In this document: positions 1 through 4,983 of the stretch, piece by piece
Layout: every line of letters begins with the position of its first letter
Position numbering within the stretch: the first letter of the stretch is position 1
Source of the DNA: Singulisphaera sp. GP187
GTDB taxonomy: Bacteria; Pseudomonadota; Gammaproteobacteria; Burkholderiales; Burkholderiaceae_C
NCBI GenBank assembly: GCA_943327965.2
Contig: CALPYQ020000162.1
Coordinates: 1 to 5,103, forward strand
Length of the DNA: 5,103 nucleotides
Direction: 5' to 3'
Program-made: the position numbers and the translations under genes
The notes under the pieces: generated by a model
The model's database searches: none
Seen by the model: the letters and a program-made list of their open reading frames with translations, nothing else
What the model was told of the DNA's origin: nothing

Positions 1-533
1 AAAAGCCATGCCGCACCTATCATGGACATGTTGAGCAAAACAGGCGTGGCAGCGGGTATGGCAAATTTTTTCCACGTATTCAGAATACCCGCAGAGAGCG
101 CCACCATCGACATGAAGCCGATGTAGGGAAACATCCACCGCGTCATGTGAACGGCGGCAGCATAGGCGTCGGGTTGTTGTTTTAAACCGCTGGCCATCGC
201 CCAAACCAACCATGGCGCTAAAAGTACACCTGCCACACTCAAAATGAGCAACGCCCAGGCCAGTAAAGTTGCAACATGGTCAATGACTTTGGCCGTTGCT
301 TCTTCGCCATGCTGCGCTTTACTGGCCGCCAGCACTGGAACAAAGGCTTGACTGAAGGCGCCCTCAGCAAACAGCCGCCTGAACAAATTAGGAATACGAA
401 AGGCTACATTAAACGCATCAGTGAGTGCGCTCGCCCCAAAAGCAGAGGCTATCAAAAGCTCTCGGGCCAGGCCCGTGACACGGGAAGCCAAGGTCCAGAG
501 AGAGACGGTTGAGGCGGATTTAAGGAGGCTCAC
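1..533 (-). CDS. murJ: Lipid II flippase MurJ (MviN), N-terminal part, runs off the left edge
   Basis: MurJ is the inner-membrane MOP-superfamily flippase that moves lipid-linked peptidoglycan precursor (lipid II) to the periplasmic face. About 177 codons are visible; the rest of the roughly 510-residue family length lies outside the window. The N-terminus aligns residue for residue with my recollection of E. coli MurJ, including Arg18, Arg24, Asp39 and Arg52, charged residues known to matter for flipping. The family block NLFRRLFAEGAFSQAFVPVL (residues 49-68) and the later ILNTWKKFAIPA (150-161) are also present. Hydrophobic membrane segments recur, for example around residues 88-113 and 134-150. 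The start is GTG at 533-531: no ATG, GTG or TTG lies in frame between it and the upstream stop at 599-597, and the alignment supports it. No Shine-Dalgarno sequence sits at normal spacing, since the nearest AGGA is about 16 or more bases away. It is divergent from rpsT. Identity is very secure. Confidence 0.96.
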   Translation of the reverse strand, partial: MSLLKSASTVSLWTLASRVTGLARELLIASAFGASALTDAFNVAFRIPNLFRRLFAEGAFSQAFVPVLAASKAQHGEEATAKVIDHVATLLAWALLILSVAGVLLAPWLVWAMASGLKQQPDAYAAAVHMTRWMFPYIGFMSMVALSAGILNTWKKFAIPAATPVLLNMSMIGAAWL

Positions 534-566
534 GCCAAGAGTGTAGCGATTCCTAAGACCCTTTGG

Positions 567-580
567 GCGTCTCTGGACGC
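567..580. repeat. Short GC-rich inverted repeat between murJ and rpsT
   Basis: GCGTC and GACGC form a perfect 5-bp inverted repeat around a 4-base loop (TCTG). It lies between the two divergent genes, upstream of the rpsT promoter and about 35 bases before the murJ start. It could be a weak hairpin in a murJ leader, if that gene is transcribed from further upstream, or chance. There is no U-run, so it is not a terminator. Confidence 0.25.
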
Positions 581-594
581 AACGGCTTTTGGGC

Positions 595-603
595 TGTTAC
601 AAT
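595..603 (+). promoter_or_regulatory. Extended -10 promoter for rpsT
   Basis: The stretch TGTTACAAT contains TACAAT (598-603), one base from the sigma-70 -10 consensus. It is preceded by TG one base upstream, the extended -10 element that can compensate for a poor -35. No good -35 hexamer lies 16-18 bases upstream. A start near base 610 would give rpsT a leader of about 39 bases. The position and the extended -10 are seen directly; activity is inferred. Confidence 0.55.
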
Positions 604-648
604 AGCCGGCTTTGCTGACAACATCCTCAGACAACTAGGACAAATAAA

Positions 649-945
649 ATGGCTTCTGGAAAACCCAAGAAAAAGAACCCCCGCCTGGCATCAGGCCGTA
701 AACGCGCACGTCAAGACGTGAAACTGAACGCAGCGAACACTTCACTGCGCTCCAAATACCGCACCGCTGTCAAGAACGTTGAAAAAGCTGTTCTGGCCGG
801 TGACAAAACCAAAGCAACAGAACTGTTTGCAAAAATGCAAGCCGTTGTGGACACCATTGCCGACAAAGGCATCTTCCACAAAAACAAAGCAGCTCGCGAT
901 AAGAGCCGCTTGTCAACCAAGGTGAAAGCCTTGGCCATCGCCTGA
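649..945 (+). CDS. rpsT: 30S ribosomal protein S20
   Basis: S20 is a small basic primary-binding protein of the 30S subunit that contacts 16S rRNA. The 98-residue product is strongly lysine/arginine-rich and carries typical family blocks: [20 protein letters not shown] (residues 15-34), [14 protein letters not shown] (35-48) and [19 protein letters not shown] (71-89). It is about ten residues longer than many S20 proteins. The extra length is at the N-terminus, a lysine/proline-rich head ([10 protein letters not shown]), which I infer to be a lineage feature rather than a wrong start, because ATG at 649 has AGGA at 637-640 with eight bases of spacing. The gene is a single transcription unit with its own extended -10 promoter and a strong terminator downstream. 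S20 represses its own synthesis in E. coli; nothing in this sequence tests that here. Identity is very secure. Confidence 0.98.
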   Translation: MASGKPKKKNPRLASGRKRARQDVKLNAANTSLRSKYRTAVKNVEKAVLAGDKTKATELFAKMQAVVDTIADKGIFHKNKAARDKSRLSTKVKALAIA

Positions 946-956
946 TCAATTGATCA
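943..956. repeat. 14-bp perfect palindrome over the rpsT stop codon
   Basis: TGATCAATTGATCA is a perfect 14-bp palindrome whose first three bases are the rpsT TGA stop. It includes two TGATCA hexamers. As RNA it could form only a small hairpin, because a tight loop would cost several of the pairs, so it might instead be a protein-binding site or chance. A second, odd-length inverted repeat (CCGTTT-G-AAACGG, 984-996) lies further down the same 3' untranslated stretch. Confidence 0.5.
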
Positions 957-1020
957 TCAGCCCGGCACCCAACAGGGTTGCCGCCGTTTGAAACGGGTGC
1001 GCTGTCAGCAAAGAAAAGCA

Positions 1021-1046
1021 AAAAGCCGTCTTAGGACGGCTTTTTT
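1021..1046. terminator. Bidirectional intrinsic terminator between rpsT and the DUF3579 gene
   Basis: AAAAGCCGTC (1021-1030) pairs perfectly with GACGGCTTTT (1035-1044) around the loop TTAG, giving a 10-bp stem that runs into a T-run at 1041-1046. This is a strong rho-independent terminator for rpsT. On the other strand the same stem is followed by a T-rich tract (TTTTTGCTTTTC), so it can also end leftward transcription from the DUF3579 gene, which stops 24 bases away. Confidence 0.9.
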
Positions 1047-1069
1047 GTGGGCGCTTGGCTAGAGATTTT

Positions 1070-1387
1070 TTATTTGGGGGCGGAATTTTGCAAGTCAGAA
1101 CTTTCAGAGACCTGTAAATTGTTGTCTTTGGCGAAGTTCATTAAAAAATCCCAAGCCATTGGTTCATAGTCACGCAAATCGGTATGAATGATGACGCACT
1201 TGATGCCCTCTAAAGTTTGAGGGATGCACCAAGGTGAATAACTCAAGTGACTACCAGGCGTTGCACCACCCGGCCTAAATTGGCCCATCACGCCCGCCAA
1301 GCGTTCAGCCCAATCACTGGGCCTGAAAGTGCGGCCATCCAAGGTGATACCTTGAATCAAAATTTCTTTGGCGTTGTTTGAAACCAT
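1070..1387 (-). CDS. DUF3579 family protein of unknown function
   Basis: This 105-residue protein matches what I recall of the DUF3579 family, which is mostly betaproteobacterial and has no assigned function. The family-like blocks are IQGITLDGRTFRPSDWAERL (residues 11-30), FRPGG (37-41), a central GIKCVII strand (61-67) and EPMAWDFLMNFAKDNNLQV (75-93). The tail (94-105) is polar and probably disordered. There is no signal peptide or membrane segment, so it should be a small cytosolic protein. Its length appears normal for the family. The ATG at 1387 is placed correctly relative to the conserved N-terminal block, but no clear Shine-Dalgarno precedes it. It is transcribed divergently from argD, with overlapping promoter candidates in the shared interval. 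Adjacency to argD/argF, which I recall in other betaproteobacteria, suggests but does not show a link to arginine metabolism. The family call is confident; the role is unknown. Confidence 0.88.
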   Translation of the reverse strand: MVSNNAKEILIQGITLDGRTFRPSDWAERLAGVMGQFRPGGATPGSHLSYSPWCIPQTLEGIKCVIIHTDLRDYEPMAWDFLMNFAKDNNLQVSESSDLQNSAPK

Positions 1388-1453
1388 CGATCAGAGGTTG
1401 TGAAATTGTTAAAGCAGACAAGCAGGATCACCGCCATGCCGCATTGCCAAAGA

Positions 1454-1483
1454 ATTGTATCTTATATAAGACTTAACACCCAA
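1454..1483 (-). promoter_or_regulatory. Candidate promoter for the DUF3579 gene
   Basis: On the minus strand TTGGGT (1483-1478) and TACAAT (1459-1454) are separated by 18 bases. The -10 is one base from consensus, while the -35 matches only in its TTG. Transcription would start near 1447 and give a leader of about 60 bases. The 12-bp palindrome at 1460-1471 lies inside the spacer. This is a sigma-70-like candidate read by eye. Confidence 0.45.
1460..1471. promoter_or_regulatory. Perfect palindrome, possible operator between divergent promoters
   Basis: TCTTATATAAGA is a perfect 12-bp palindrome. It sits within the -35/-10 spacer of the leftward promoter candidate and directly upstream of the rightward -35 candidate at 1473. 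That is where a dimeric regulator could control both the DUF3579 gene and argDF. It does not look like the enterobacterial ARG box, whose half-sites read TGAAT and ATTCA. An AT-rich palindrome can also arise as promoter sequence, so operator function is inference. Confidence 0.4.
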
Positions 1484-1499
1484 TTTCTGGCTCTAAAAT
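1473..1499 (+). promoter_or_regulatory. Candidate promoter for argD-argF
   Basis: TTAACA (1473-1478) matches the -35 consensus at five of six positions and TAAAAT (1494-1499) matches the -10 at five of six. The 15-base spacer is shorter than ideal. Transcription would begin near 1506, just ahead of the GC hairpin at 1510-1528. The -35 overlaps that of the divergent promoter by one base, so the two could compete for polymerase. Confidence 0.4.
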
Positions 1500-1509
1500 C
1501 TATTCTCAG

Positions 1510-1528
1510 CGGCCCTTTCGTTGGGCCG
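1510..1528 (+). other. GC hairpin in the argD leader
   Basis: CGGCCC (1510-1515) pairs perfectly with GGGCCG (1523-1528) around a 7-base loop. The stem is followed by ATTTCTTTT, a broken U-rich tract. If transcription starts near 1506, this would be a stem-loop at the extreme 5' end of the mRNA, where it could protect the transcript. It is also a poor candidate for a weak attenuator. No leader peptide rich in arginine codons is visible, so classical attenuation is not supported. Confidence 0.4.
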
Positions 1529-1540
1529 ATTTCTTTTGAC

Positions 1541-1546
1541 AGGAGG
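1541..1546 (+). promoter_or_regulatory. Shine-Dalgarno site that fixes the argD start
   Basis: AGGAGG, followed by T, is a full match to the anti-Shine-Dalgarno core and lies seven bases before the ATG at 1554. It makes that ATG the start rather than the in-frame TTG at 1521. The TTG falls inside the leader hairpin and would add eleven residues that do not look like ArgD. Confidence 0.9.
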
Positions 1547-1553
1547 TCTCTGC

Positions 1554-2756
1554 ATGTCCAATTTCATTGAAGCCACTTCGCCGCACACCATGAACACCTA
1601 TGGCCGATTGCCCATCGCCATGAGCCATGGTCAAGGTTGCCGCTTGTGGGATGTCAATGGCAAGGTGTATTTGGACGCCTTGGGCGGCATTGCGGTCAAT
1701 ACCTTAGGGCATAACCATGCAGAGTTGGTTCCCGCCCTCCAAGACCAGTTGAGCAAAATCATCCACAGTTGCAATTACTACCACGTGCCCAATCAAGAAA
1801 AATTGGCGGCCAAGTTGGTGGAGCTCTCTGGCATGACCAATGTTTTCTTTTGCAGCACCGGACTTGAAGCCAATGAAGCCGCCATCAAATTGGCACGCAA
1901 ATTTGGTCACAACAAAGGCATTGAAAAACCAGAAATTGTGGTCTACGAAAAAGCATTTCATGGTCGCAGCATTGCCACACTGAGCGCTACTGGCAACACC
2001 AAAATTCAAGAAGGCTTTGGGCCCTTGGTAGAAGGCTTTGTACGCGTACCTGTTAACAACATTGAAGCTTTGAAAAAAGCCACAGACAACAACCCCAATG
2101 TGGTTGCTGTTTTTTTTGAAACCATCCAAGGCGAAGGTGGTGTCAATCCCATGCAGATGGATTACTTGCGCGATGTTCGAAAACTTTGCGATGAAAAAGA
2201 TTGGCTCATGATGATCGACGAGGTGCAGTGCGGCATGGGCCGCACAGGCAAATGGTTTGCGCATCAGTGGGCCGGCATCAAAGCCGATGTCATGCCTTTG
2301 GCCAAGGGCTTGGGCTCTGGGGTTCCCATTGCCGCTGTGGTGGCAGGACCCAAAGCAGCCCAGATTTTTCAACCAGGCAATCATGGAACAACTTTTGGTG
2401 GCAACCCCTTGGCCATGCGCGCTGGTGTCGAAACCATTCGCATCATGGAAAAAGACGGCTTGCTTGAAAACGCAGCACGCGTTGGCGCACATCTCAAAGC
2501 GCGTTTAGAGGCGGGTCTGGCAGGTGTTCAGGGCATTAAAGAAATTCGCGGTCAAGGCCTGATGCTGGGCATTGAACTGACCAAGCCCTGCAGCGCGCTC
2601 ACTCAACGCGCAGCCGATGCAGGTTTGTTAATCAGCGTCACGGCAGACAGCGTCATCCGCATTGTGCCTCCCCTCATCCTGACGCAAGCTGAAGCCGATG
2701 AAATTGCAGACATTTTGCTCCCCTTGATTAAGACTTTTTTATCGGAGCAACACTGA
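1554..2756 (+). CDS. argD: Acetylornithine aminotransferase
   Basis: ArgD is a cytosolic PLP-dependent class III aminotransferase that interconverts N-acetylglutamate 5-semialdehyde and N2-acetylornithine, using glutamate as amino donor. From the ATG at 1554 the product is 400 residues, the usual length. Visible landmarks are the phosphate-binding loop STGLEANEAAIKLAR (101-115), AFHGRS (134-139, with Phe135 in the position that stacks on PLP), ETIQGEGGV (189-197), IDEVQCGMGRTG (221-232, with Asp222 contacting the pyridine nitrogen), the PLP lysine Lys251 in LAKGLGSGVPIA (249-260) and HGTTFGGNPLA (277-287). The loop reads STG where many homologues have NSG; the hydroxyl is kept, so activity should not suffer. 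Some ArgD enzymes also act as succinyl-diaminopimelate aminotransferase in lysine synthesis, which cannot be judged here. Its stop overlaps the argF start as TGATG. Related ornithine or succinylornithine aminotransferases are less likely given the argF neighbour. Confidence 0.95.
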   Translation: MSNFIEATSPHTMNTYGRLPIAMSHGQGCRLWDVNGKVYLDALGGIAVNTLGHNHAELVPALQDQLSKIIHSCNYYHVPNQEKLAAKLVELSGMTNVFFCSTGLEANEAAIKLARKFGHNKGIEKPEIVVYEKAFHGRSIATLSATGNTKIQEGFGPLVEGFVRVPVNNIEALKKATDNNPNVVAVFFETIQGEGGVNPMQMDYLRDVRKLCDEKDWLMMIDEVQCGMGRTGKWFAHQWAGIKADVMPLAKGLGSGVPIAAVVAGPKAAQIFQPGNHGTTFGGNPLAMRAGVETIRIMEKDGLLENAARVGAHLKARLEAGLAGVQGIKEIRGQGLMLGIELTKPCSALTQRAADAGLLISVTADSVIRIVPPLILTQAEADEIADILLPLIKTFLSEQH

Positions 2757-3691
2757 TGGCCAACCCAGCACAGGCGCAAGCTTTGCGGCACTATTTGCAA
2801 TTCACAGACTTGAGCGCTGAAGATTACGCACACATTTTCAAACGCGCCGCTTTGATCAAAGCCAAGTTCAAGGCCTATGAAAAATACCAACCGCTGACCG
2901 ATCGAACCTTGGCCATGATTTTTGAAAAAGCTTCCACACGAACGCGTGTGAGCTTTGAAGCTGGCATGTACCAAATGGGTGGATCAGTGGTTCACCTCAC
3001 CACCGGTGACAGCCAGTTGGGCCGTGCAGAACCCATTGAAGACAGTGCGCGCGTCATCAGTCGCATGGTCGACCTGGTCATGATTCGCACCTATGGTCAA
3101 GACAAAATTGAAAAGTTTGCCGCCCACTCTCGTGTGCCAGTCATCAACGGTCTCACCAACGAATTTCACCCTTGCCAAATTTTGGCGGACATTTTCACTT
3201 ACATCGAACACCGTGGCTCTATCCAAGGAAAAACGGTGGCATGGGTGGGAGATGGCAACAACATGGCCAATACTTGGTTGCAAGCGGCAGATTTGCTTGG
3301 CTTCAAAGTTAACCTCAGTACGCCCAGCGGCTACGAGGTCGACCCAGCCGTGGTGGGCGTTCGCAGCGCTGACAGCACGCAATTTTTCAAAGACCCCATG
3401 CAGGCCTGTGAAGGTGCCGATTTAGTCACCACCGATGTCTGGACCAGCATGGGCTACGAGGCAGAAAATGAAGCGCGAAAGAAAGCTTTTGCCGACTGGT
3501 GTGTTGACGAAGACATGATGAAAGTCGCCAAACCAGACGCACTTTTCATGCACTGCTTGCCAGCCCATCGCGGCGAAGAAGTGAGTGCGGAGGTTATTGA
3601 TGGCCCTCAGTCAGTAGTTTGGGATGAAGCCGAAAACAGAATGCATGCGCAAAAAGCCTTGATGGAATTCTTGTTGCTTGGCAAGGTCTAA
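2756..3691 (+). CDS. argF: Ornithine carbamoyltransferase
   Basis: This cytosolic enzyme transfers the carbamoyl group of carbamoyl phosphate to ornithine, giving citrulline and phosphate. The 311-residue product has the normal family length and all signature sites: the carbamoyl-phosphate motif STRTR (60-64), Arg111-Thr112, HPCQ (138-141), the ornithine-binding DVWTSMG (227-233) and HCLP (266-269). The SMG motif separates it from aspartate carbamoyltransferase, and the length and HCLP context fit an anabolic OTCase. The N-terminal half is the carbamoyl-phosphate domain and the C-terminal half (from about 155) the ornithine domain. ATG at 2756 overlaps the argD stop by one base, with GGAG at 2744-2747, so translation is probably coupled. 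No promoter or terminator separates it from argD. Its stop codon interlocks with that of the convergent monooxygenase. No argG follows, at least not directly. Confidence 0.97.
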   Translation: MANPAQAQALRHYLQFTDLSAEDYAHIFKRAALIKAKFKAYEKYQPLTDRTLAMIFEKASTRTRVSFEAGMYQMGGSVVHLTTGDSQLGRAEPIEDSARVISRMVDLVMIRTYGQDKIEKFAAHSRVPVINGLTNEFHPCQILADIFTYIEHRGSIQGKTVAWVGDGNNMANTWLQAADLLGFKVNLSTPSGYEVDPAVVGVRSADSTQFFKDPMQACEGADLVTTDVWTSMGYEAENEARKKAFADWCVDEDMMKVAKPDALFMHCLPAHRGEEVSAEVIDGPQSVVWDEAENRMHAQKALMEFLLLGKV

Positions 3692-4887
3692 GGGCCTTCA
3701 TAAAGCCAAGGCACGTCCATCAAGGACTCACCCATGAGGCGCATGGCCAGGTCCCGTCCCCATCGCAACGGAGCTTGCATGTGAAAGATGTGTCCATTTC
3801 GAATGGACCGCTCTTGAACCCTGGCATTGCGAGCCCAGCGCATATTTGCATACAACTGCCAGCGCTCAATGAGGGGCAACTCGGCCCTCGCCCAACATAC
3901 CGCAAGCGCAGCGGCATCCTCGATGGCCATGCCCGCGCCTTGCGCTAAAAAGGGGCGCATGGGATGCGCAGCATCGCCCAGTAAAGCTATTCTGCCCTTG
4001 GCCATTTGACTTGCGCTTATCAATGGCGGACGGTCACATAGCGGCCATAGTCGCCAAGCAGGTACTGCATCTAGAACATCTTTGAGGTTGGCGTGGATGT
4101 TACCCAGCGCTCGCATCAAGTCGTGTTTGTTGGCATCATGATCCCAATCCACCAAAGTTTCGGGTGAGTGGCCTTGAACGATCACAACCATGTTCAAAAA
4201 CTGGCCCCCTTTGACTGGATACAAAACAGCATGCATGCGCGGTCCCACCCAAACCATCACATTTTGTTGTCGATGTGCCTCGGGCAAGGCTTGCATGGGC
4301 AATAGGGCTCTATAGGCAACCAAGCCAGTCACACGTGGCGGCGTTTTGGGTACCACATGATTTCTGGCGTCACTCCACAGACCGTCCGCACCGACCATGG
4401 CCTGAGTTTTGATCGACTGTGTTTGGCCTGTTTGCAAGTCACGAACTTGGACGTTCATGCCATCATTGTCCTCACGCAAAAAGTCCAGTTCGGTTTGAAG
4501 CTTCAAGTCAGCCACACCTGTACTCAATACCTTTTGAAGCAGAACTTGATGCAAGTCGGCGCGGTGCACCGTGACATAGGGCGCACCGTATTTTTCTAGA
4601 CTTCTTTGACCTAATCTCAAAGTACCCAAAGTCTGTCCAGAGACCGCGTCCCTCACCTGCAGATTTTGCGGCGCAAAGATAAATTCATTGAGGGGTTTTT
4701 CTAAACCCCAAGAAAACAAAGTCCGGGTGACATTGGGGCCCATTTGAATACCAGCGCCAACTTCACTGAACTGTTTTGCACGCTCAATCAATAAGGGCTT
4801 TGCGCCTTTCTCTGCGCATGCCAAAGCCGCAGCCAAACCGCCAATACCACCGCCAACAATCAACATCGAGTTTTCCACCCTGTCCAT
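3688..4887 (-). CDS. FAD-dependent monooxygenase of the aromatic hydroxylase (group A) type
   Basis: Single-component flavoprotein hydroxylases of this class use NAD(P)H and oxygen to hydroxylate aromatic or similar small substrates. The 399-residue product shows the three diagnostic sites in order: the dinucleotide-binding IVGGGIGGLAAALACAEKG (10-28) with Glu35 closing the fold, the DG motif GADGLWSDAR (166-175), and the GD motif ALLGDAAHPMRPFLAQGAGM (301-320) followed by EDA (323-325). Length and layout resemble salicylate 1-hydroxylase and 3-hydroxybenzoate 6-hydroxylase, but the substrate cannot be read from the sequence and a UbiH-like role is less likely. No membrane segment is evident. 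The start is uncertain: ATG at 4887 has no good ribosome site, whereas the in-frame ATG at 4866 (residue 8) has GGA seven bases upstream and would give 392 residues beginning at the first beta strand. No aromatic-degradation partner or regulator is visible beside it. Confidence 0.88.
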   Translation of the reverse strand: MDRVENSMLIVGGGIGGLAAALACAEKGAKPLLIERAKQFSEVGAGIQMGPNVTRTLFSWGLEKPLNEFIFAPQNLQVRDAVSGQTLGTLRLGQRSLEKYGAPYVTVHRADLHQVLLQKVLSTGVADLKLQTELDFLREDNDGMNVQVRDLQTGQTQSIKTQAMVGADGLWSDARNHVVPKTPPRVTGLVAYRALLPMQALPEAHRQQNVMVWVGPRMHAVLYPVKGGQFLNMVVIVQGHSPETLVDWDHDANKHDLMRALGNIHANLKDVLDAVPAWRLWPLCDRPPLISASQMAKGRIALLGDAAHPMRPFLAQGAGMAIEDAAALAVCWARAELPLIERWQLYANMRWARNARVQERSIRNGHIFHMQAPLRWGRDLAMRLMGESLMDVPWLYEGP

Positions 4888-4925
4888 TTTGCAACGAACT
4901 CTTTCAACGCCGTGTGTTGGGTCAC

Positions 4926-4960
4926 AAAAAAGCCCAAAAGACAGACATCTTTTGGGCTTT
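4926..4960 (-). terminator. Intrinsic terminator for the leftward gene at the right edge
   Basis: Read on the minus strand, a perfect 13-bp stem (arms 4960-4948 and 4941-4929, containing AAGCCCAAAAGA) closes a 6-base loop, and the last arm continues into TTTTTT at 4931-4926. This is a typical rho-independent terminator for the gene ending at 4984. It stands between that gene and the monooxygenase, so the two are probably separate units unless read-through occurs. A 10-bp palindrome TTAGCGCTAA (4959-4968) abuts it. Confidence 0.88.
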
Positions 4961-4983
4961 AGCGCTAAGAGTTTTGGCTTAGA

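Noticed and set aside
276..512. Plus-strand open frame opposite the murJ 5' region
   Set aside because: The minus strand here encodes unmistakable MurJ residues; the plus-strand product is a shadow without family features.
586..595. CTTTTGGGCT shared with the terminator at 4949-4958
   Set aside because: A 10-base match between an intergenic stretch and a terminator arm, with no further similarity, is probably chance rather than a repeat family.
1521..1553. Upstream TTG start extending ArgD by eleven residues
   Set aside because: The TTG sits within the leader hairpin with no ribosome site, whereas ATG 1554 has a perfect AGGAGG at ideal spacing and gives the normal ArgD N-terminus.
2110..2117. 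Run of eight T in argD as a possible frameshift or slippage site
   Set aside because: The reading frame is intact through it and the encoded AVFFET matches the family, so no error or programmed shift is needed.
1704..2492. Long minus-strand open frame (262 codons) opposite argD
   Set aside because: It lies entirely antisense to a clearly recognisable argD, and its product is rich in Cys, Phe and His with no familiar motif, as expected for the reverse of a coding strand.
2984..3382. Minus-strand open frame opposite argF
   Set aside because: It is antisense to conserved argF motifs and has no ribosome site or recognisable content.
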